From positions 1,426,001 through 1,490,000 of the forward strand of contig NZ_OZ245832.1 of the NCBI RefSeq assembly GCF_965228705.1: a stretch of DNA of 64,000 bases, in the 5' to 3' direction. This DNA is from Croceimicrobium sp965228705. Its GTDB lineage: Bacteria > Bacteroidota > Bacteroidia > Flavobacteriales > Schleiferiaceae. Both the position numbers and the translations under genes were made by a program. The notes beneath the pieces were generated by a model. That model was not told the DNA's origin. It did no database searches and saw only the letters and a program-made list of their open reading frames with translations. Numbering within the stretch: the first letter of the stretch is position 1; each line of letters starts with the position of its first letter. Below are positions 26,902-36,000 of the stretch, one piece after another.

Positions 26902-26930
26902 ATCCTGTCAGGTATGACAGGATTTTTTTT
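26902..26930 (+). terminator. Rho-independent terminator of the DUF4249 gene
   Basis: A perfect 9-bp stem pairs ATCCTGTCA (26902-26910) with TGACAGGAT (26915-26923), with a 4-nt loop and a run of eight T. Confidence 0.9.
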
Positions 26931-27006
26931 GTTTCAGGGCCTTGGCACATGCTTTGACTATTTAGAGGCGAATGATTGAGCTAACCATTAAAATTCAATA
27001 AAAGCC

Positions 27007-28917
27007 ATGGGAAAAATCATTGGCATTGACTTAGGAACCACTAACTCCTGCGTTGCCGTTATGGAGGGTAACGAACCAGTGGTGATTCCTAATAGCGAAG
27101 GAAAACGCACAACCCCCTCTGTGATTGCATTCGTAGAAGGCGGTGAGCGCAAAGTAGGTGACCCTGCTAAACGTCAGGCGATCACCAATCCACATAAGAC
27201 GATCAGCTCTATTAAGCGCTTTATGGGATCTTCTTTTTCAGAAGTTTCTAAAGAAGCCGGACGAGTTCCTTATAAGGTAATTAAAGGCGATAACGATACC
27301 CCTCGGGTAGAGATCGATGATCGCAAATACACTCCACAAGAATTATCAGCAATGGTGCTTCAAAAAATGAAGAAAACCGCTGAAGATTATCTGGGTGAAG
27401 AAGTAACAGAAGCGGTAATTACCGTACCCGCTTACTTTAACGACTCTCAACGTCAGGCGACCAAAGAAGCCGGTGAAATCGCTGGTTTAAAAGTACGCCG
27501 TATCATCAACGAACCTACTGCTGCCTCTTTGGCTTATGGTATCGACAAAAAAGGTCAGGACCAAAAAGTAGCCGTATTTGACTGTGGTGGTGGTACTCAC
27601 GACGTTTCTATTCTCGAATTAGGAGATGGTGTATTCGAAGTATTGGCTACCGATGGTGATACGCACTTAGGTGGTGATGACTTTGACCAAGCCATTATCG
27701 ACTGGTTAATTGCTGAATTTAAGGCTGAGGAAGATTTCGACCTGAGCAAAGATGCAATGGCCTTACAACGTTTGAAAGAAGCCGCTGAGAAAGCTAAAAT
27801 CGAATTGTCTTCTTCCAGCGACACTGAAATCAACTTGCCTTATATCACTGCAACCGCTAGTGGTCCCAAGCACTTGGTTCGCAAATTAAGCCGCGCCAAA
27901 TTCGAGCAATTAGTACATGATCTTGTAGATCGTACCATCGCTCCTTGTCGTACTGCACTTAAAAATGCCGATTTGGATGTATCCGATATCGATCAGGTAA
28001 TCCTGGTAGGTGGATCTACACGTATTCCTGCCATTCAGGATGCCGTGAAGAGCTTCTTCGGTAAAGACCCTTCTAAAGGTGTAAACCCTGATGAAGTAGT
28101 GGCCTTAGGTGCCGCCATTCAAGGTGGTGTATTGGCCGGTGATGTGAAGGATGTATTGCTTCTGGATGTTACCCCACTCTCTTTAGGTATTGAAACCATG
28201 GGTGGTGTATTCACTAAATTAATTGAGGCCAATACTACTATTCCTACCAATAAATCGGAGGTATTCTCTACCGCCAGCGACAATCAGCCTGCTGTAGATA
28301 TTCATGTATTGCAAGGTGAGCGCCCAATGGCCCAGGATAACAAAACTATCGGTCGCTTCCAGCTGACTGATATTCCGCCTGCACCACGTGGAATGCCTCA
28401 AATTGAAGTGACCTTTGACATCGATGCCAATGGTATCCTAAACGTAAGTGCTAAGGATAAAGCTACCGGCAAAGAGCAAAGTATTCGTATCGAAGCTTCT
28501 TCTGGCTTAAGCAAAGAAGAAATCGACAAAATGAAACAAGAAGCCGAAGCTAATGCTGAAGCGGATAAAGCAGCCAAGGAAAGAGTTGAAAAACTGAATC
28601 AGGCTGATAGCATGATCTTCCAAACTGAGAAGCAATTGAAAGAGTTTGGCGAAAAATTATCGGATGATAAAAAAGCGCCTATTGAAACTGCTCTCGAAAG
28701 CTTAAAAACCGCTCACGGTGCTCAGGATCTGGAAGGTATCGACAAAGCCATGGAGCAAATCAATGAAGCCTGGAAAAATGCTTCAGAGGAAATGTACAAA
28801 GCCCAACAGGAAGGCGGTGCTGATGCAGGTGCCGGAGCCCAAGGCGGTGCAGAAGCTGGCAATGGTGGCGACGATGTTACCGACGTAGAATTTGAAGAAG
28901 TGGATGACAATAAGTAA
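27007..28917 (+). CDS. dnaK: Molecular chaperone DnaK (Hsp70)
   Basis: 636 residues, normal length. Signatures are IGIDLGTTNSCVAVMEG (5-21), the second motif FDCGGGTHDVSILELGDG (note H in place of the usual Phe/Tyr region variant) and VILVGGSTRIPAIQ. The substrate-binding domain carries DVTPLSLGIETMGG, and the tail is Gly/Ala-rich ending DDVTDVEFEEVDDNK. It folds proteins with DnaJ and GrpE in the cytoplasm; neither partner is encoded nearby. It is transcribed alone between two strong terminators. The upstream gap shows no CIRCE-like repeat and no perfect TAnnTTTG. Confidence 0.98.
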   Translation: MGKIIGIDLGTTNSCVAVMEGNEPVVIPNSEGKRTTPSVIAFVEGGERKVGDPAKRQAITNPHKTISSIKRFMGSSFSEVSKEAGRVPYKVIKGDNDTPRVEIDDRKYTPQELSAMVLQKMKKTAEDYLGEEVTEAVITVPAYFNDSQRQATKEAGEIAGLKVRRIINEPTAASLAYGIDKKGQDQKVAVFDCGGGTHDVSILELGDGVFEVLATDGDTHLGGDDFDQAIIDWLIAEFKAEEDFDLSKDAMALQRLKEAAEKAKIELSSSSDTEINLPYITATASGPKHLVRKLSRAKFEQLVHDLVDRTIAPCRTALKNADLDVSDIDQVILVGGSTRIPAIQDAVKSFFGKDPSKGVNPDEVVALGAAIQGGVLAGDVKDVLLLDVTPLSLGIETMGGVFTKLIEANTTIPTNKSEVFSTASDNQPAVDIHVLQGERPMAQDNKTIGRFQLTDIPPAPRGMPQIEVTFDIDANGILNVSAKDKATGKEQSIRIEASSGLSKEEIDKMKQEAEANAEADKAAKERVEKLNQADSMIFQTEKQLKEFGEKLSDDKKAPIETALESLKTAHGAQDLEGIDKAMEQINEAWKNASEEMYKAQQEGGADAGAGAQGGAEAGNGGDDVTDVEFEEVDDNK

Positions 28918-28940
28918 TCCCTTTGCAAAGTAAATTTGAA

Positions 28941-28969
28941 GCCCCGATGATCAATCTCGGGGCTTTTTT
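28941..28969 (+). terminator. Rho-independent terminator of dnaK
   Basis: The stem pairs GCCCCGA (28941-28947) with TCGGGGC (28957-28963), followed by six T. The tpx ATG lies only 24 nt beyond it, so either tpx has a promoter inside this space or it depends on readthrough. Confidence 0.88.
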
Positions 28970-28992
28970 GTTCCTAATAAAAAACACGATAA

Positions 28993-29493
28993 ATGGCACA
29001 AATTACTCTGGGTGGAAACCCTGTTCAAACTCAAGGCGAACTGCCCGCAGTAGGCACTATGGCTCCCGATTTTAGTTTAACCGACACCGCATTACAAGAT
29101 CGCAGTCTGGCTGAATTTAAAGGTCAGAAGGTGGTATTGAATATCTTCCCCAGCATTGATACTGGGGTATGCTCAGCTTCAGCGCGCAAGTTTAATGCGG
29201 ATGCTGCTGGTCAGGATGGTGTAGTGGTATTGAATATTTCCCGCGACCTTCCTTTCGCTCATAAGCGTTTCTGCGCAGCAGAAGGTATTGAAGATGCGAT
29301 TGGCTTAAGTGAATTGCGCAACAGCAATTTCAGCGATAATTATAAAGTACGTATGGTTGATGGCGGTATGAAGGATTTCTTCTCTCGCGCGGTAATCATC
29401 GTAAACGAAGAAGGAAAAATCATCTATACCGAACAAGTACCTGAAATTGGTCAGGCTCCGGATTATGATGCAGCCCTGGCCGCTTTAAACTAG
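28993..29493 (+). CDS. tpx: Thiol peroxidase (Tpx, atypical 2-Cys peroxiredoxin)
   Basis: 166 residues. The peroxidatic cysteine is C60 in FPSIDTGVCSASARKFN and the resolving cysteine C94 in HKRFCAAEGIED, the same spacing as in E. coli Tpx. TMAPDFSLTD and GLSELRNSNF are further family marks. It reduces lipid and other organic hydroperoxides with electrons from thioredoxin. A thioredoxin-family gene is convergent just downstream, across a shared terminator. Confidence 0.95.
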   Translation: MAQITLGGNPVQTQGELPAVGTMAPDFSLTDTALQDRSLAEFKGQKVVLNIFPSIDTGVCSASARKFNADAAGQDGVVVLNISRDLPFAHKRFCAAEGIEDAIGLSELRNSNFSDNYKVRMVDGGMKDFFSRAVIIVNEEGKIIYTEQVPEIGQAPDYDAALAALN

Positions 29494-29520
29494 GCCTGGC
29501 ACCTTAATAAATAGAAAGAA

Positions 29521-29551
29521 AGCCGTCTCACTAATACCGAGACGGCTTTTC
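29521..29551. terminator. Bidirectional terminator between tpx and the thioredoxin gene
   Basis: A 9-bp perfect stem pairs AGCCGTCTC (29521-29529) with GAGACGGCT (29539-29547). T-rich sequence follows on the plus strand and an A-rich stretch precedes it, so it can act in both directions. Confidence 0.88.
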
Positions 29552-29581
29552 TCTTTCATCCTATCCCCTTCTGAATGAAGC

Positions 29582-29896
29582 TTATAATTTGGCTAGAAGG
29601 CTACGCAGATAATCTTCTTTACTGCTGGCACTGCCTTCTACCAATTGCCCATCCTTAAAGACTGCTAAAAAAGGAAGGTTATCTACCCCCGCCATTTTAC
29701 GAGCCTCTGGATTTTCTTCGGCATTAATATCTACAAATACGGTGTCGGCTTGCTCTTCCTCATTGCTAACACGCTTATATTTTGGAGCGAAGAGCTTGCA
29801 GTTTCCACACCAATCGGCGTAAAATTTTACTGCTACTTTAGAATTATTGGCGAGAATCTCTTTGAACTCGCTATCATTTACCACTTGAACTGCCAT
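29582..29896 (-). CDS. Thioredoxin family protein with CGNC active site
   Basis: 104 residues, one thioredoxin fold with no signal peptide. The active site is ADWCGNCKLFAPKY (C30, C33), so the usual proline of CGPC is replaced by asparagine; this shifts redox behaviour in studied mutants and marks a divergent group. The cis-proline region is VDNLPFLAVFKDG. It could reduce Tpx (convergent neighbour) or the peroxiredoxin at 3.8 kb, but that is inference. It has its own -7 element and shares a terminator with tpx. Confidence 0.88.
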   Translation of the reverse strand: MAVQVVNDSEFKEILANNSKVAVKFYADWCGNCKLFAPKYKRVSNEEEQADTVFVDINAEENPEARKMAGVDNLPFLAVFKDGQLVEGSASSKEDYLRSLLAKL

Positions 29897-29917
29897 GTTT
29901 ATCGTTTTATTCGGCTA

Positions 29918-29925
29918 CAAATATA
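29918..29925 (-). promoter_or_regulatory. -7 element of the thioredoxin-family gene
   Basis: The complement reads TATATTTG, a perfect TAnnTTTG, 21 nt before the ATG at 29896. No clear TTG -33. Confidence 0.45.
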
Positions 29926-29975
29926 ACATCTAATAAAACTATCGTAAAAATATTTTAATAGAAACTGATTATGAT

Positions 29976-30866
29976 CTATTGAAAATGCTCGCGAAATAAG
30001 AAACGAACTATTCCATCAGCTAAACCCTTCTTGGGTACGATCATCTCTTCGGCTCCGGCCCATTTCATGGCATTGATATAAATCCGCAAAGCATGTGGTA
30101 AAACGTCGGTACGGTCTGGGTTTAGGTCAAACTCAATCATCCGCTGATCATCATCAAAATTGAGGATTTGCTCGCGAATGCCTCTTAAGCCTTTCAGGGT
30201 CATGGTTTCTCCCTTTCGCTTTTGAGCCAGTTTAAAAGTTCGGTTGATATTACCCCCGGAGCCCACCATTAACACCTCATCAAAATCTTCTGTTTTCTCT
30301 TGTATCCATTCCTTCATTTCCTCCCAGCGCTTTTTCTTCACCAGGTCCTTAAGCAAACGAATGGTCCCGATTTTAAAGGAGCGACTATTGCGAATTTCTC
30401 CTTTATGGAAAAGGGTAAGCTCGGTGCTCCCCCCACCCACATCGATGTATAGAAAGGTCTCGTGAGCTTCCGCTACATCGCCAATCATATCCGAGCTAAA
30501 AATCATGCGGGCTTCTTCTTTGCCGCTGATTAATTCGATATTCACTCCGCTTTCGCGATAAATGCGTTCTACCACCTGAATACCGTTCTTGGATTCACGT
30601 AATGCAGAAGTGGCACAGGCGCGGTATTTCTCCACTCCGTGTACTTCCATAATCTTGCGGTAGGCCGACATCCCCGCAATGAGGCGTTTTAAATTGCTTT
30701 CGCTGATTTTCCCTTCTCCAAAAGCATCAGGTCCCAAACGAATGGGCAAACGCGTTAAGGAGGATTTTTTGAACAGTATGGTTTCGCCAGACTCTATAAC
30801 GTTGGAGACTAAGAGTCGAACTGAGTTCGATCCGATATCAATTCCGGCTAATTTGTGGATTTTCAC
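29976..30866 (-). CDS. Ppx/GppA family phosphatase (short exopolyphosphatase)
   Basis: 296 residues covering the two actin-like ATPase-type subdomains. Visible motifs are AGIDIGSNSVRLLVSNV (phosphate-1), YIDVGGGSTELTLF (phosphate-2) and EEMIVPKKGLADGIV at the end. The C-terminal HD-like domain of full-length Ppx is absent, as in other short bacterial members. It hydrolyses polyphosphate ends or pppGpp. It overlaps ppk1 by 4 nt, so synthesis and breakdown of polyphosphate are encoded together. Confidence 0.92.
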   Translation of the reverse strand: MKIHKLAGIDIGSNSVRLLVSNVIESGETILFKKSSLTRLPIRLGPDAFGEGKISESNLKRLIAGMSAYRKIMEVHGVEKYRACATSALRESKNGIQVVERIYRESGVNIELISGKEEARMIFSSDMIGDVAEAHETFLYIDVGGGSTELTLFHKGEIRNSRSFKIGTIRLLKDLVKKKRWEEMKEWIQEKTEDFDEVLMVGSGGNINRTFKLAQKRKGETMTLKGLRGIREQILNFDDDQRMIEFDLNPDRTDVLPHALRIYINAMKWAGAEEMIVPKKGLADGIVRFLFREHFQ

Positions 30867-32935
30867 TTCCCTAGCTTTAATTGCTTTTTCACATAGTCGT
30901 GCATGGCATATTGTGAGCGAATCTTAGGTCCGCGAATTTGTCGATACTCATTATTGAGTTCGGCATTGTGCCAGCGCGATTTCACATTGTCTTTCCAGAT
31001 AATCTCAAAATGGTCACGCAATTGACGCTTCACTTTTTCATCATAGACCGGAGTAGTCACCTCTACCCTATAATCCAAATTGCGAGGCATCCAATCCGCT
31101 GATCCTAAGAAGTATTTCGGATCGCCACCATTTTCGAAAATAATTAATCTGCTGTGCTCTAAAAAGCGATCTAAGATAGAGATTGCCTCAATATTCTCAC
31201 TCATCCCCTTTTGACCGGGAACTAATGAACAGATACCGCGAATTACCATTTGAACCTGTACTCCATAGGCACTTGCTTCATAAAGCTTGTCGATAAGCTT
31301 CACATCCGAGAGGGAGTTTAGTTTCATTTTAATACCCGAGGATAGACCTTTCTTGGCATTTTCAATTTCCTTTTCAATCAGCTTTATAAAGCCTTTGCGC
31401 GTATCATGAGGTGAAACCAATAAGTGGCGGTATTTCTTCACCTTATAATTATTACGCAAGAAATCGAATACTCTTGCCACATCTTTGGTGATTCTACGAT
31501 CTGCCGTTAGGAGATGATAATCCGTATACAGCTTGGAGGTGCTCTCATTAAAGTTACCCGTCCCTACCGAAGCGTAAAGCTGCTCTTTACCCTGAACCTC
31601 CTTTGTAATCAAAATAACCTTGCTGTGCACCTTTAAGCCCTGCACGCCGAAGATTACGTTTACCCCCTCACTTTGCAGTACTTCAGTCCATTGGATATTA
31701 TTCGCTTCATCAAAGCGCGCCTGAAGCTCAATCACTGCGGTAACCTCCTTACCATTTTTAGCGGCATTCACCAGAGCAGAGATTACCCTGGAATCTGAAG
31801 CCATTCGATAAAGGGTAATATCAATGGAACGCACCTCAGGATCAATGGCGGCCTCCCTTAGGGTGCGGATGATATAACTGAAATTGTGATAGGGTAAAAA
31901 GAGCAATACATCTTTGGTATCCAATACCTCCAAAATACTGCGATCCATATCCAAATCCGGATGTGCCAACTGAGGCAAGCTTTCAAATTCCAGCTCCTTA
32001 TCTCCAATATTGGGGAATTTAATCAGGTCCTTTTTATTGTGATAGCGACCACCGGCAATCAGGCTGTCATAGCTATCAAGGTCCATCTCTCCCACCAAAT
32101 ACTGCAGGGTTTCCTCGGCAATTTCTTTATCGTACACAAAGCGCACCGGATCGCCGGAACGACGGTTTTTCACCGAGCGCGTCATTTTCTCTAAGAAGCT
32201 TTTCGATACATCATCATCTAAATCCAACTCGGCATCACGGGTGATTTTTACCGTATGGGCTTCAATGCGATCGATATTATAAATGAAAAGGATGTACTCC
32301 AGATTATAGCGAATCACATCCTCCAAATACATGACATATTGCTTACCATAACGCGGTAAGCTTACAAATCGCCCTACCTGCTCGGAGGGGACTTCGATTA
32401 AGGCAAAACGCGGCTCATCCGGATTTTGCTTCACATACATGCGAATGGCTAGGTATATAGACTTATCTCTAAGTTCTGGTAATTCCTGACTTTGCCCCAG
32501 CATCAAGGTGAAAACCGTAGGGCTTACCTTTTCGATGAAGAATTTCCGCACATATTCCTGCTGCCCGGCCGTAAGTTCTTTTTCGTTTACGATCTCAATA
32601 TCATGCTCCGAAAGGGCTTGCATTAATTGATCATTGATCTCTTGAGAACGGGCTTGCATCACCTGAACCTTTTCCGAGATCTCCATTAAAACCTGTTCAG
32701 GCTCCATGGCTCCCAAACGTTCTTGCTTTTGATCAGTCATTTGGGCCAGGCGCTTCATGGAAGCGTAGCGCACCCTGAAGAACTCGTCCATATTAGATGA
32801 AAAAATCCCTAAAAAACGCAGGCGTTCAATTAGGGGATTATTCTCACTATCCAGGGCTTCTTGTAAAACCCTTTCATTAAATGCTAACCAAGAAATATCG
32901 CGGGCTATAATCCGCTTAGAGGCGGGGAAATTCAC
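30863..32935 (-). CDS. ppk1: Polyphosphate kinase 1
   Basis: 690 residues, full length. It moves the ATP gamma-phosphate to polyphosphate, reversibly. The N-domain opens with RDISWLAFNERVLQEA; later come FLPYHNFSYIIRTLREAA, DITLYRMASDS, LQARFDEANNIQWTEVLQ, GLKVHSKVILI (the autophosphorylated histidine region) and GTGNFNESTSKLYTDYHL. It is the middle gene of sixA-ppk1-ppx, with 4-nt overlaps on both sides. Confidence 0.97.
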   Translation of the reverse strand: MNFPASKRIIARDISWLAFNERVLQEALDSENNPLIERLRFLGIFSSNMDEFFRVRYASMKRLAQMTDQKQERLGAMEPEQVLMEISEKVQVMQARSQEINDQLMQALSEHDIEIVNEKELTAGQQEYVRKFFIEKVSPTVFTLMLGQSQELPELRDKSIYLAIRMYVKQNPDEPRFALIEVPSEQVGRFVSLPRYGKQYVMYLEDVIRYNLEYILFIYNIDRIEAHTVKITRDAELDLDDDVSKSFLEKMTRSVKNRRSGDPVRFVYDKEIAEETLQYLVGEMDLDSYDSLIAGGRYHNKKDLIKFPNIGDKELEFESLPQLAHPDLDMDRSILEVLDTKDVLLFLPYHNFSYIIRTLREAAIDPEVRSIDITLYRMASDSRVISALVNAAKNGKEVTAVIELQARFDEANNIQWTEVLQSEGVNVIFGVQGLKVHSKVILITKEVQGKEQLYASVGTGNFNESTSKLYTDYHLLTADRRITKDVARVFDFLRNNYKVKKYRHLLVSPHDTRKGFIKLIEKEIENAKKGLSSGIKMKLNSLSDVKLIDKLYEASAYGVQVQMVIRGICSLVPGQKGMSENIEAISILDRFLEHSRLIIFENGGDPKYFLGSADWMPRNLDYRVEVTTPVYDEKVKRQLRDHFEIIWKDNVKSRWHNAELNNEYRQIRGPKIRSQYAMHDYVKKQLKLGK

Positions 32936-33429
32936 TTCTTCTTACGTCTTTTGGGATAGTCGAAAAATACTAATTCGGCTTCCTGACCCAAAGCACTCCA
33001 ATCTTTAGAGTCGAATTTGAGACAAGCCACGCCGGTGGTAGGCACATTATCGATGATATGATCAATACAGTGATTTACAAAGTTAGTGAGCGTGGGATTG
33101 TGACCAAAGAGAAATACAGATTGAATGCTATTATCCAATTTGGCTAAAGCCTGAAGGATATCATCTCTTTCACCGTGGTACAAATTGGCCTCGATATGGA
33201 TTTCGCTAAAGGGGTATTGCAATTCTTGAGCAAAGATCAGAGCGGTGTGCATTGCCCGAGTGGCCGGACTGGAGATCATAAGCTCTGGGGCCTCCTCCTG
33301 TTTTTGCAACCATTGTGCAGTGGTATGCGCGTCTCTAATGCCCCTTCCTTTCAGGGGTCGGTCAAAATCCGTTATCCCTTCCTCTTTCCAGGAAGACTTG
33401 GCATGACGTACGAGATAAAGCTTTTTCAT
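32932..33429 (-). CDS. SixA-like histidine phosphatase (phosphoglycerate mutase superfamily)
   Basis: 165 residues. The phosphohistidine motif is LVRHAKSSW (4-12) with a later FGHNPTLT carrying the second histidine; the S-S-W variant is typical of SixA-type proteins. It removes phosphate from histidine phosphotransfer domains in E. coli. Here it begins a polyphosphate operon, so a role on small phosphorylated molecules or on the phosphohistidine of Ppk1 is possible, but unproven. Confidence 0.88.
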   Translation of the reverse strand: MKKLYLVRHAKSSWKEEGITDFDRPLKGRGIRDAHTTAQWLQKQEEAPELMISSPATRAMHTALIFAQELQYPFSEIHIEANLYHGERDDILQALAKLDNSIQSVFLFGHNPTLTNFVNHCIDHIIDNVPTTGVACLKFDSKDWSALGQEAELVFFDYPKRRKKK

Positions 33430-33585
33430 CGGTTATAGGAAAAATATGCGTATCCGATGGGAATTTAGCCAAAAGCCTTTAATGGAAAAGGCGGATGCAG
33501 AAAATTAACCCAGAAATAATTTCGCTTTAAAGGCGATTATCCCTGAGGCCTAATATTCTGGATTATTGAAAAAAAATTAGGGGAA

Positions 33586-34368
33586 TTAAAGGCCCTTCGC
33601 CTTGGCCTCATCCCAATAGCGATCCATCTCTTCCAAAGACATCTCGTCGAGCTGTAAGCCCTTGGCTTTTGTGGCCTCTTCTAAATATTGAAAGCGGCGA
33701 ATGAACTTCTTATTGGTGCGCTCCAAAGCCGATTCGGGATCTACCTTAATGAAACGAGAAATATTAATCAGAGAAAAAAGCACATCTCCAAACTCCGCTT
33801 CAATCTTTTCAGGATCTGCAGCTTCGACCTCCGCTTCCAGTTCCGATATCTCTTCCCGTAATTTGGCCCAAACCTGCTGGGTTTCTTCCCAGTCAAATCC
33901 GGCCCCACGCGCTTTATCCTGAATGCGGGTGGCCTTCACTAAGGCGGGTAAAGAACGAGGCACTCCTTCGAGCACCGACTTCTTCCCTTCCTTCAGCTTT
34001 AGCTTTTCCCAATTGGCCTTAACGGTTTCTTCGTCATAGGCCTCAACATCGCCATAAATATGGGGATGGCGATGAATTAATTTTTCGCAGATGCTATTGA
34101 GAACATCAGCAATATCAAAGGACTGTTTCTCCTCCCCAATCTTCGCGTAAAAGACCATATGCAGGAGGAGATCACCCAGTTCTTTCTTCACTTCCGGCAA
34201 GTCCTCATCCAAAATAGCATCGCCCAATTCATAGACTTCCTCAATGGTGAGATGCCGTAGACTTTCCATCGTTTGCTTGCGATCCCAGGGACATTTCTCC
34301 CGCAGATCGTCCATAATATCGAGCAATCGTCCAAAGGCCTCCAGGCGTTCTTGCCGGCTGTGATTCAT
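33586..34368 (-). CDS. mazG: Nucleoside triphosphate pyrophosphohydrolase MazG
   Basis: 260 residues with two MazG domains. The first has CPWDRKQTMESLRHLTIEEVYELGDAI and KKELGDLLLHMVFYAKIGEE; the second has REEISELEAEVEAADPEKIEAEFGDVLFSLIN, keeping the E-x-x-E-D metal pattern. It hydrolyses dNTPs and NTPs to monophosphates and cleans the pool of altered nucleotides. It is the last gene of a minus-strand run ruvX-def-TPR-DUF5606-mazG, 2 nt after its neighbour. Confidence 0.95.
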   Translation of the reverse strand: MNHSRQERLEAFGRLLDIMDDLREKCPWDRKQTMESLRHLTIEEVYELGDAILDEDLPEVKKELGDLLLHMVFYAKIGEEKQSFDIADVLNSICEKLIHRHPHIYGDVEAYDEETVKANWEKLKLKEGKKSVLEGVPRSLPALVKATRIQDKARGAGFDWEETQQVWAKLREEISELEAEVEAADPEKIEAEFGDVLFSLINISRFIKVDPESALERTNKKFIRRFQYLEEATKAKGLQLDEMSLEEMDRYWDEAKAKGL

Positions 34369-34370
34369 AC

Positions 34371-34811
34371 CTATTCGCTTTCTTCGCTGCTCTCTTCTGC
34401 AGGCGCTTCTGCCGCCTTATCATCGGGACGATTCAGAAGATCACATTCATGCAAAAGGTTGTACCAGCTAAATAATTTTTTAAGGTGAGAGGTGTATACA
34501 CGCTCTTCATCGTAATCGGGCAAAAAGCTCGACATGAATTCACGCAAATCATCACCACTGGCTTTCTTTACATCCAAAGCTTTGGCTCCTTCCAGTTTCT
34601 CGAATAAACGATCGTAAACCTCTCCCAAAGGCAATTCTTCCTCGTAAGTATAGATGGCAATATCGCTCAAGGCAGATACGTCGGCACGCTGTGAAACCGG
34701 CATGCGCTTTTGATCCAATAAAGATTCTACCAATACTCCTTGACGAGTGGCTTTTACCAATTTAAACAGGCCGGGCTTACCGCCGATAGCCAGAATATCA
34801 TCTAATTTCAT
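34371..34811 (-). CDS. DUF5606 domain protein
   Basis: 146 residues, soluble. The N-terminal half (MKLDDILAIGGKPGLFKLVK, RQGVLVESLLDQKRMPVS, VSALSDIAIYTYEEELPLG) is the conserved DUF5606 core: a small beta-barrel-like domain. The C-terminal half is helical, ending in an acidic Ala/Glu-rich tail. Function is unknown. The linkage with peptide deformylase and mazG is, from memory, common in Bacteroidota and suggests a housekeeping role tied to translation or nucleotide upkeep. Confidence 0.8.
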   Translation of the reverse strand: MKLDDILAIGGKPGLFKLVKATRQGVLVESLLDQKRMPVSQRADVSALSDIAIYTYEEELPLGEVYDRLFEKLEGAKALDVKKASGDDLREFMSSFLPDYDEERVYTSHLKKLFSWYNLLHECDLLNRPDDKAAEAPAEESSEESE

Positions 34812-34815
34812 ATTC

Positions 34816-35379
34816 TTAATTCACAGAGTTAGTTAAACTGTCGCCTTCTTGCTTCCCTTGCTTTGCCTTCTGCATCCATTCTTGAACCAGTTCGACATCG
34901 CTTTTTTCTTCCGACAACAGATCCATTAATTGTCGGGCTTGATTGGCCAGACTATGACTGGGGAATTTGCGCACAAACTCCTTGTAAGTCAACAATGCTT
35001 TATCCCGATCTTGAATCTCCTCATAAAATAAGGCCAAAGACATTAGGGCCTTGGGAGCTTCCTGGTGATAAGTATAGGTATCAATTAATTTCTCGTAAGC
35101 TTCAATGGTTTGCAACTGATGTCCGGGATAAGCCCGATGCATTTCGGCAATCTTCTTTTGATAATAGGGCGCCAATGAATCTTTAGGGTACTTCTCGATA
35201 TAATTGGCATAGGCTTCAATCATAGAAGAAGCTAAGGCCGTATCCAATTGTTCCTGCATCCGCATTTGGCTTTCCAAAGCCTGAATAGATTCCTGACGTT
35301 CCTGAGCATCGCTCCTCCCGCCTTGGCAAGCTGATAAAGCAGCGATAAGACCTAATACAAAAAGGCTTTTTCTCATCAT
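34816..35379 (-). CDS. Lipoprotein with TPR-like repeats
   Basis: 187 residues with a lipoprotein signal (MMRKSLFVLGLIAALSACQGG, Cys19). The mature part has TPR-like helix pairs (SLAPYYQKKIAEMHRAYPGH, APKALMSLALFYEEIQDRDKALLTYKEFVRKFPSH, LANQARQLMDLL) resembling the BamD/YbgF group of scaffold proteins. It would be anchored at the inner or outer membrane as a binding platform; the partner is unknown. It overlaps def by 4 nt. Confidence 0.75.
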   Translation of the reverse strand: MMRKSLFVLGLIAALSACQGGRSDAQERQESIQALESQMRMQEQLDTALASSMIEAYANYIEKYPKDSLAPYYQKKIAEMHRAYPGHQLQTIEAYEKLIDTYTYHQEAPKALMSLALFYEEIQDRDKALLTYKEFVRKFPSHSLANQARQLMDLLSEEKSDVELVQEWMQKAKQGKQEGDSLTNSVN

Positions 35380-35948
35380 TTGGCAAATGGGAATTTCATT
35401 CGGTAGCCCACCTTAATTTGCCCTTTGGAAATATTGTTGAGCTTCTTCTTCAGCATATTCTTGCGCAGTGGGCTCAAATAATCGGTAAATAAAATACCAT
35501 CAATATGGTCGTACTCATGCTGAATAACGCGGGCCTTTAAACCTTCGTAGGTTTCTTCATGCTCATTCCATTCCCGATCACGATAGCGAATTACGATACG
35601 CTCCGGGCGATCTACATCACCACGTACATCCGGAATGCTCAAGCAGCCTTCGTTAAACACAAAGTCATCACCATCTTCTTCGATAATCTCCGCATTGATA
35701 AACACCTTCTTGAAACTGTTCAGGCCTTCTACATCTTCCTCTCCTTCTTCTACAAAGCCAGAGGTATCCACTACAAAAAGACGAATAGACTTACCAATCT
35801 GAGGAGCTGCCAATCCAACACCATGCGCATTGTACATGGTTTCGTACATATTATCGATCAATTCCTGAAGACCGGGATAATCCGCTTCAATATCTTCCCC
35901 TTCTTTTCTTAGGACGGGGTCACCATAAGCCACAATGGGTAATATCAT
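35376..35948 (-). CDS. def: Peptide deformylase
   Basis: I start at the ATG at 35948 (MILPIVAYGDPVLR), the usual deformylase N-terminus; an upstream start would add 16 hydrophobic residues. The result is 190 residues. The three family motifs are present: GVGLAAPQIG (43-52), EGCLSIP (100-106, Cys102 metal ligand) and HEYDHIDG (144-151, two histidine ligands and catalytic Glu145). It removes the formyl group from new proteins. Confidence 0.96.
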   Translation of the reverse strand: MILPIVAYGDPVLRKEGEDIEADYPGLQELIDNMYETMYNAHGVGLAAPQIGKSIRLFVVDTSGFVEEGEEDVEGLNSFKKVFINAEIIEEDGDDFVFNEGCLSIPDVRGDVDRPERIVIRYRDREWNEHEETYEGLKARVIQHEYDHIDGILFTDYLSPLRKNMLKKKLNNISKGQIKVGYRMKFPFAK

Positions 35949-35962
35949 TCTGCAAATTTGGG

Positions 35963-35970
35963 CAAAAATA
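35963..35970 (-). promoter_or_regulatory. -7 element upstream of def
   Basis: The complement is TATTTTTG (TAnnTTTG), 14 nt before the def ATG. A TTG (complement of 35994-35996) lies 23 nt upstream. It would be an internal promoter between ruvX and def. Confidence 0.4.
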
Positions 35971-36000
35971 AGGATTGACCACAAGGCCCCAAGCAAGCTT

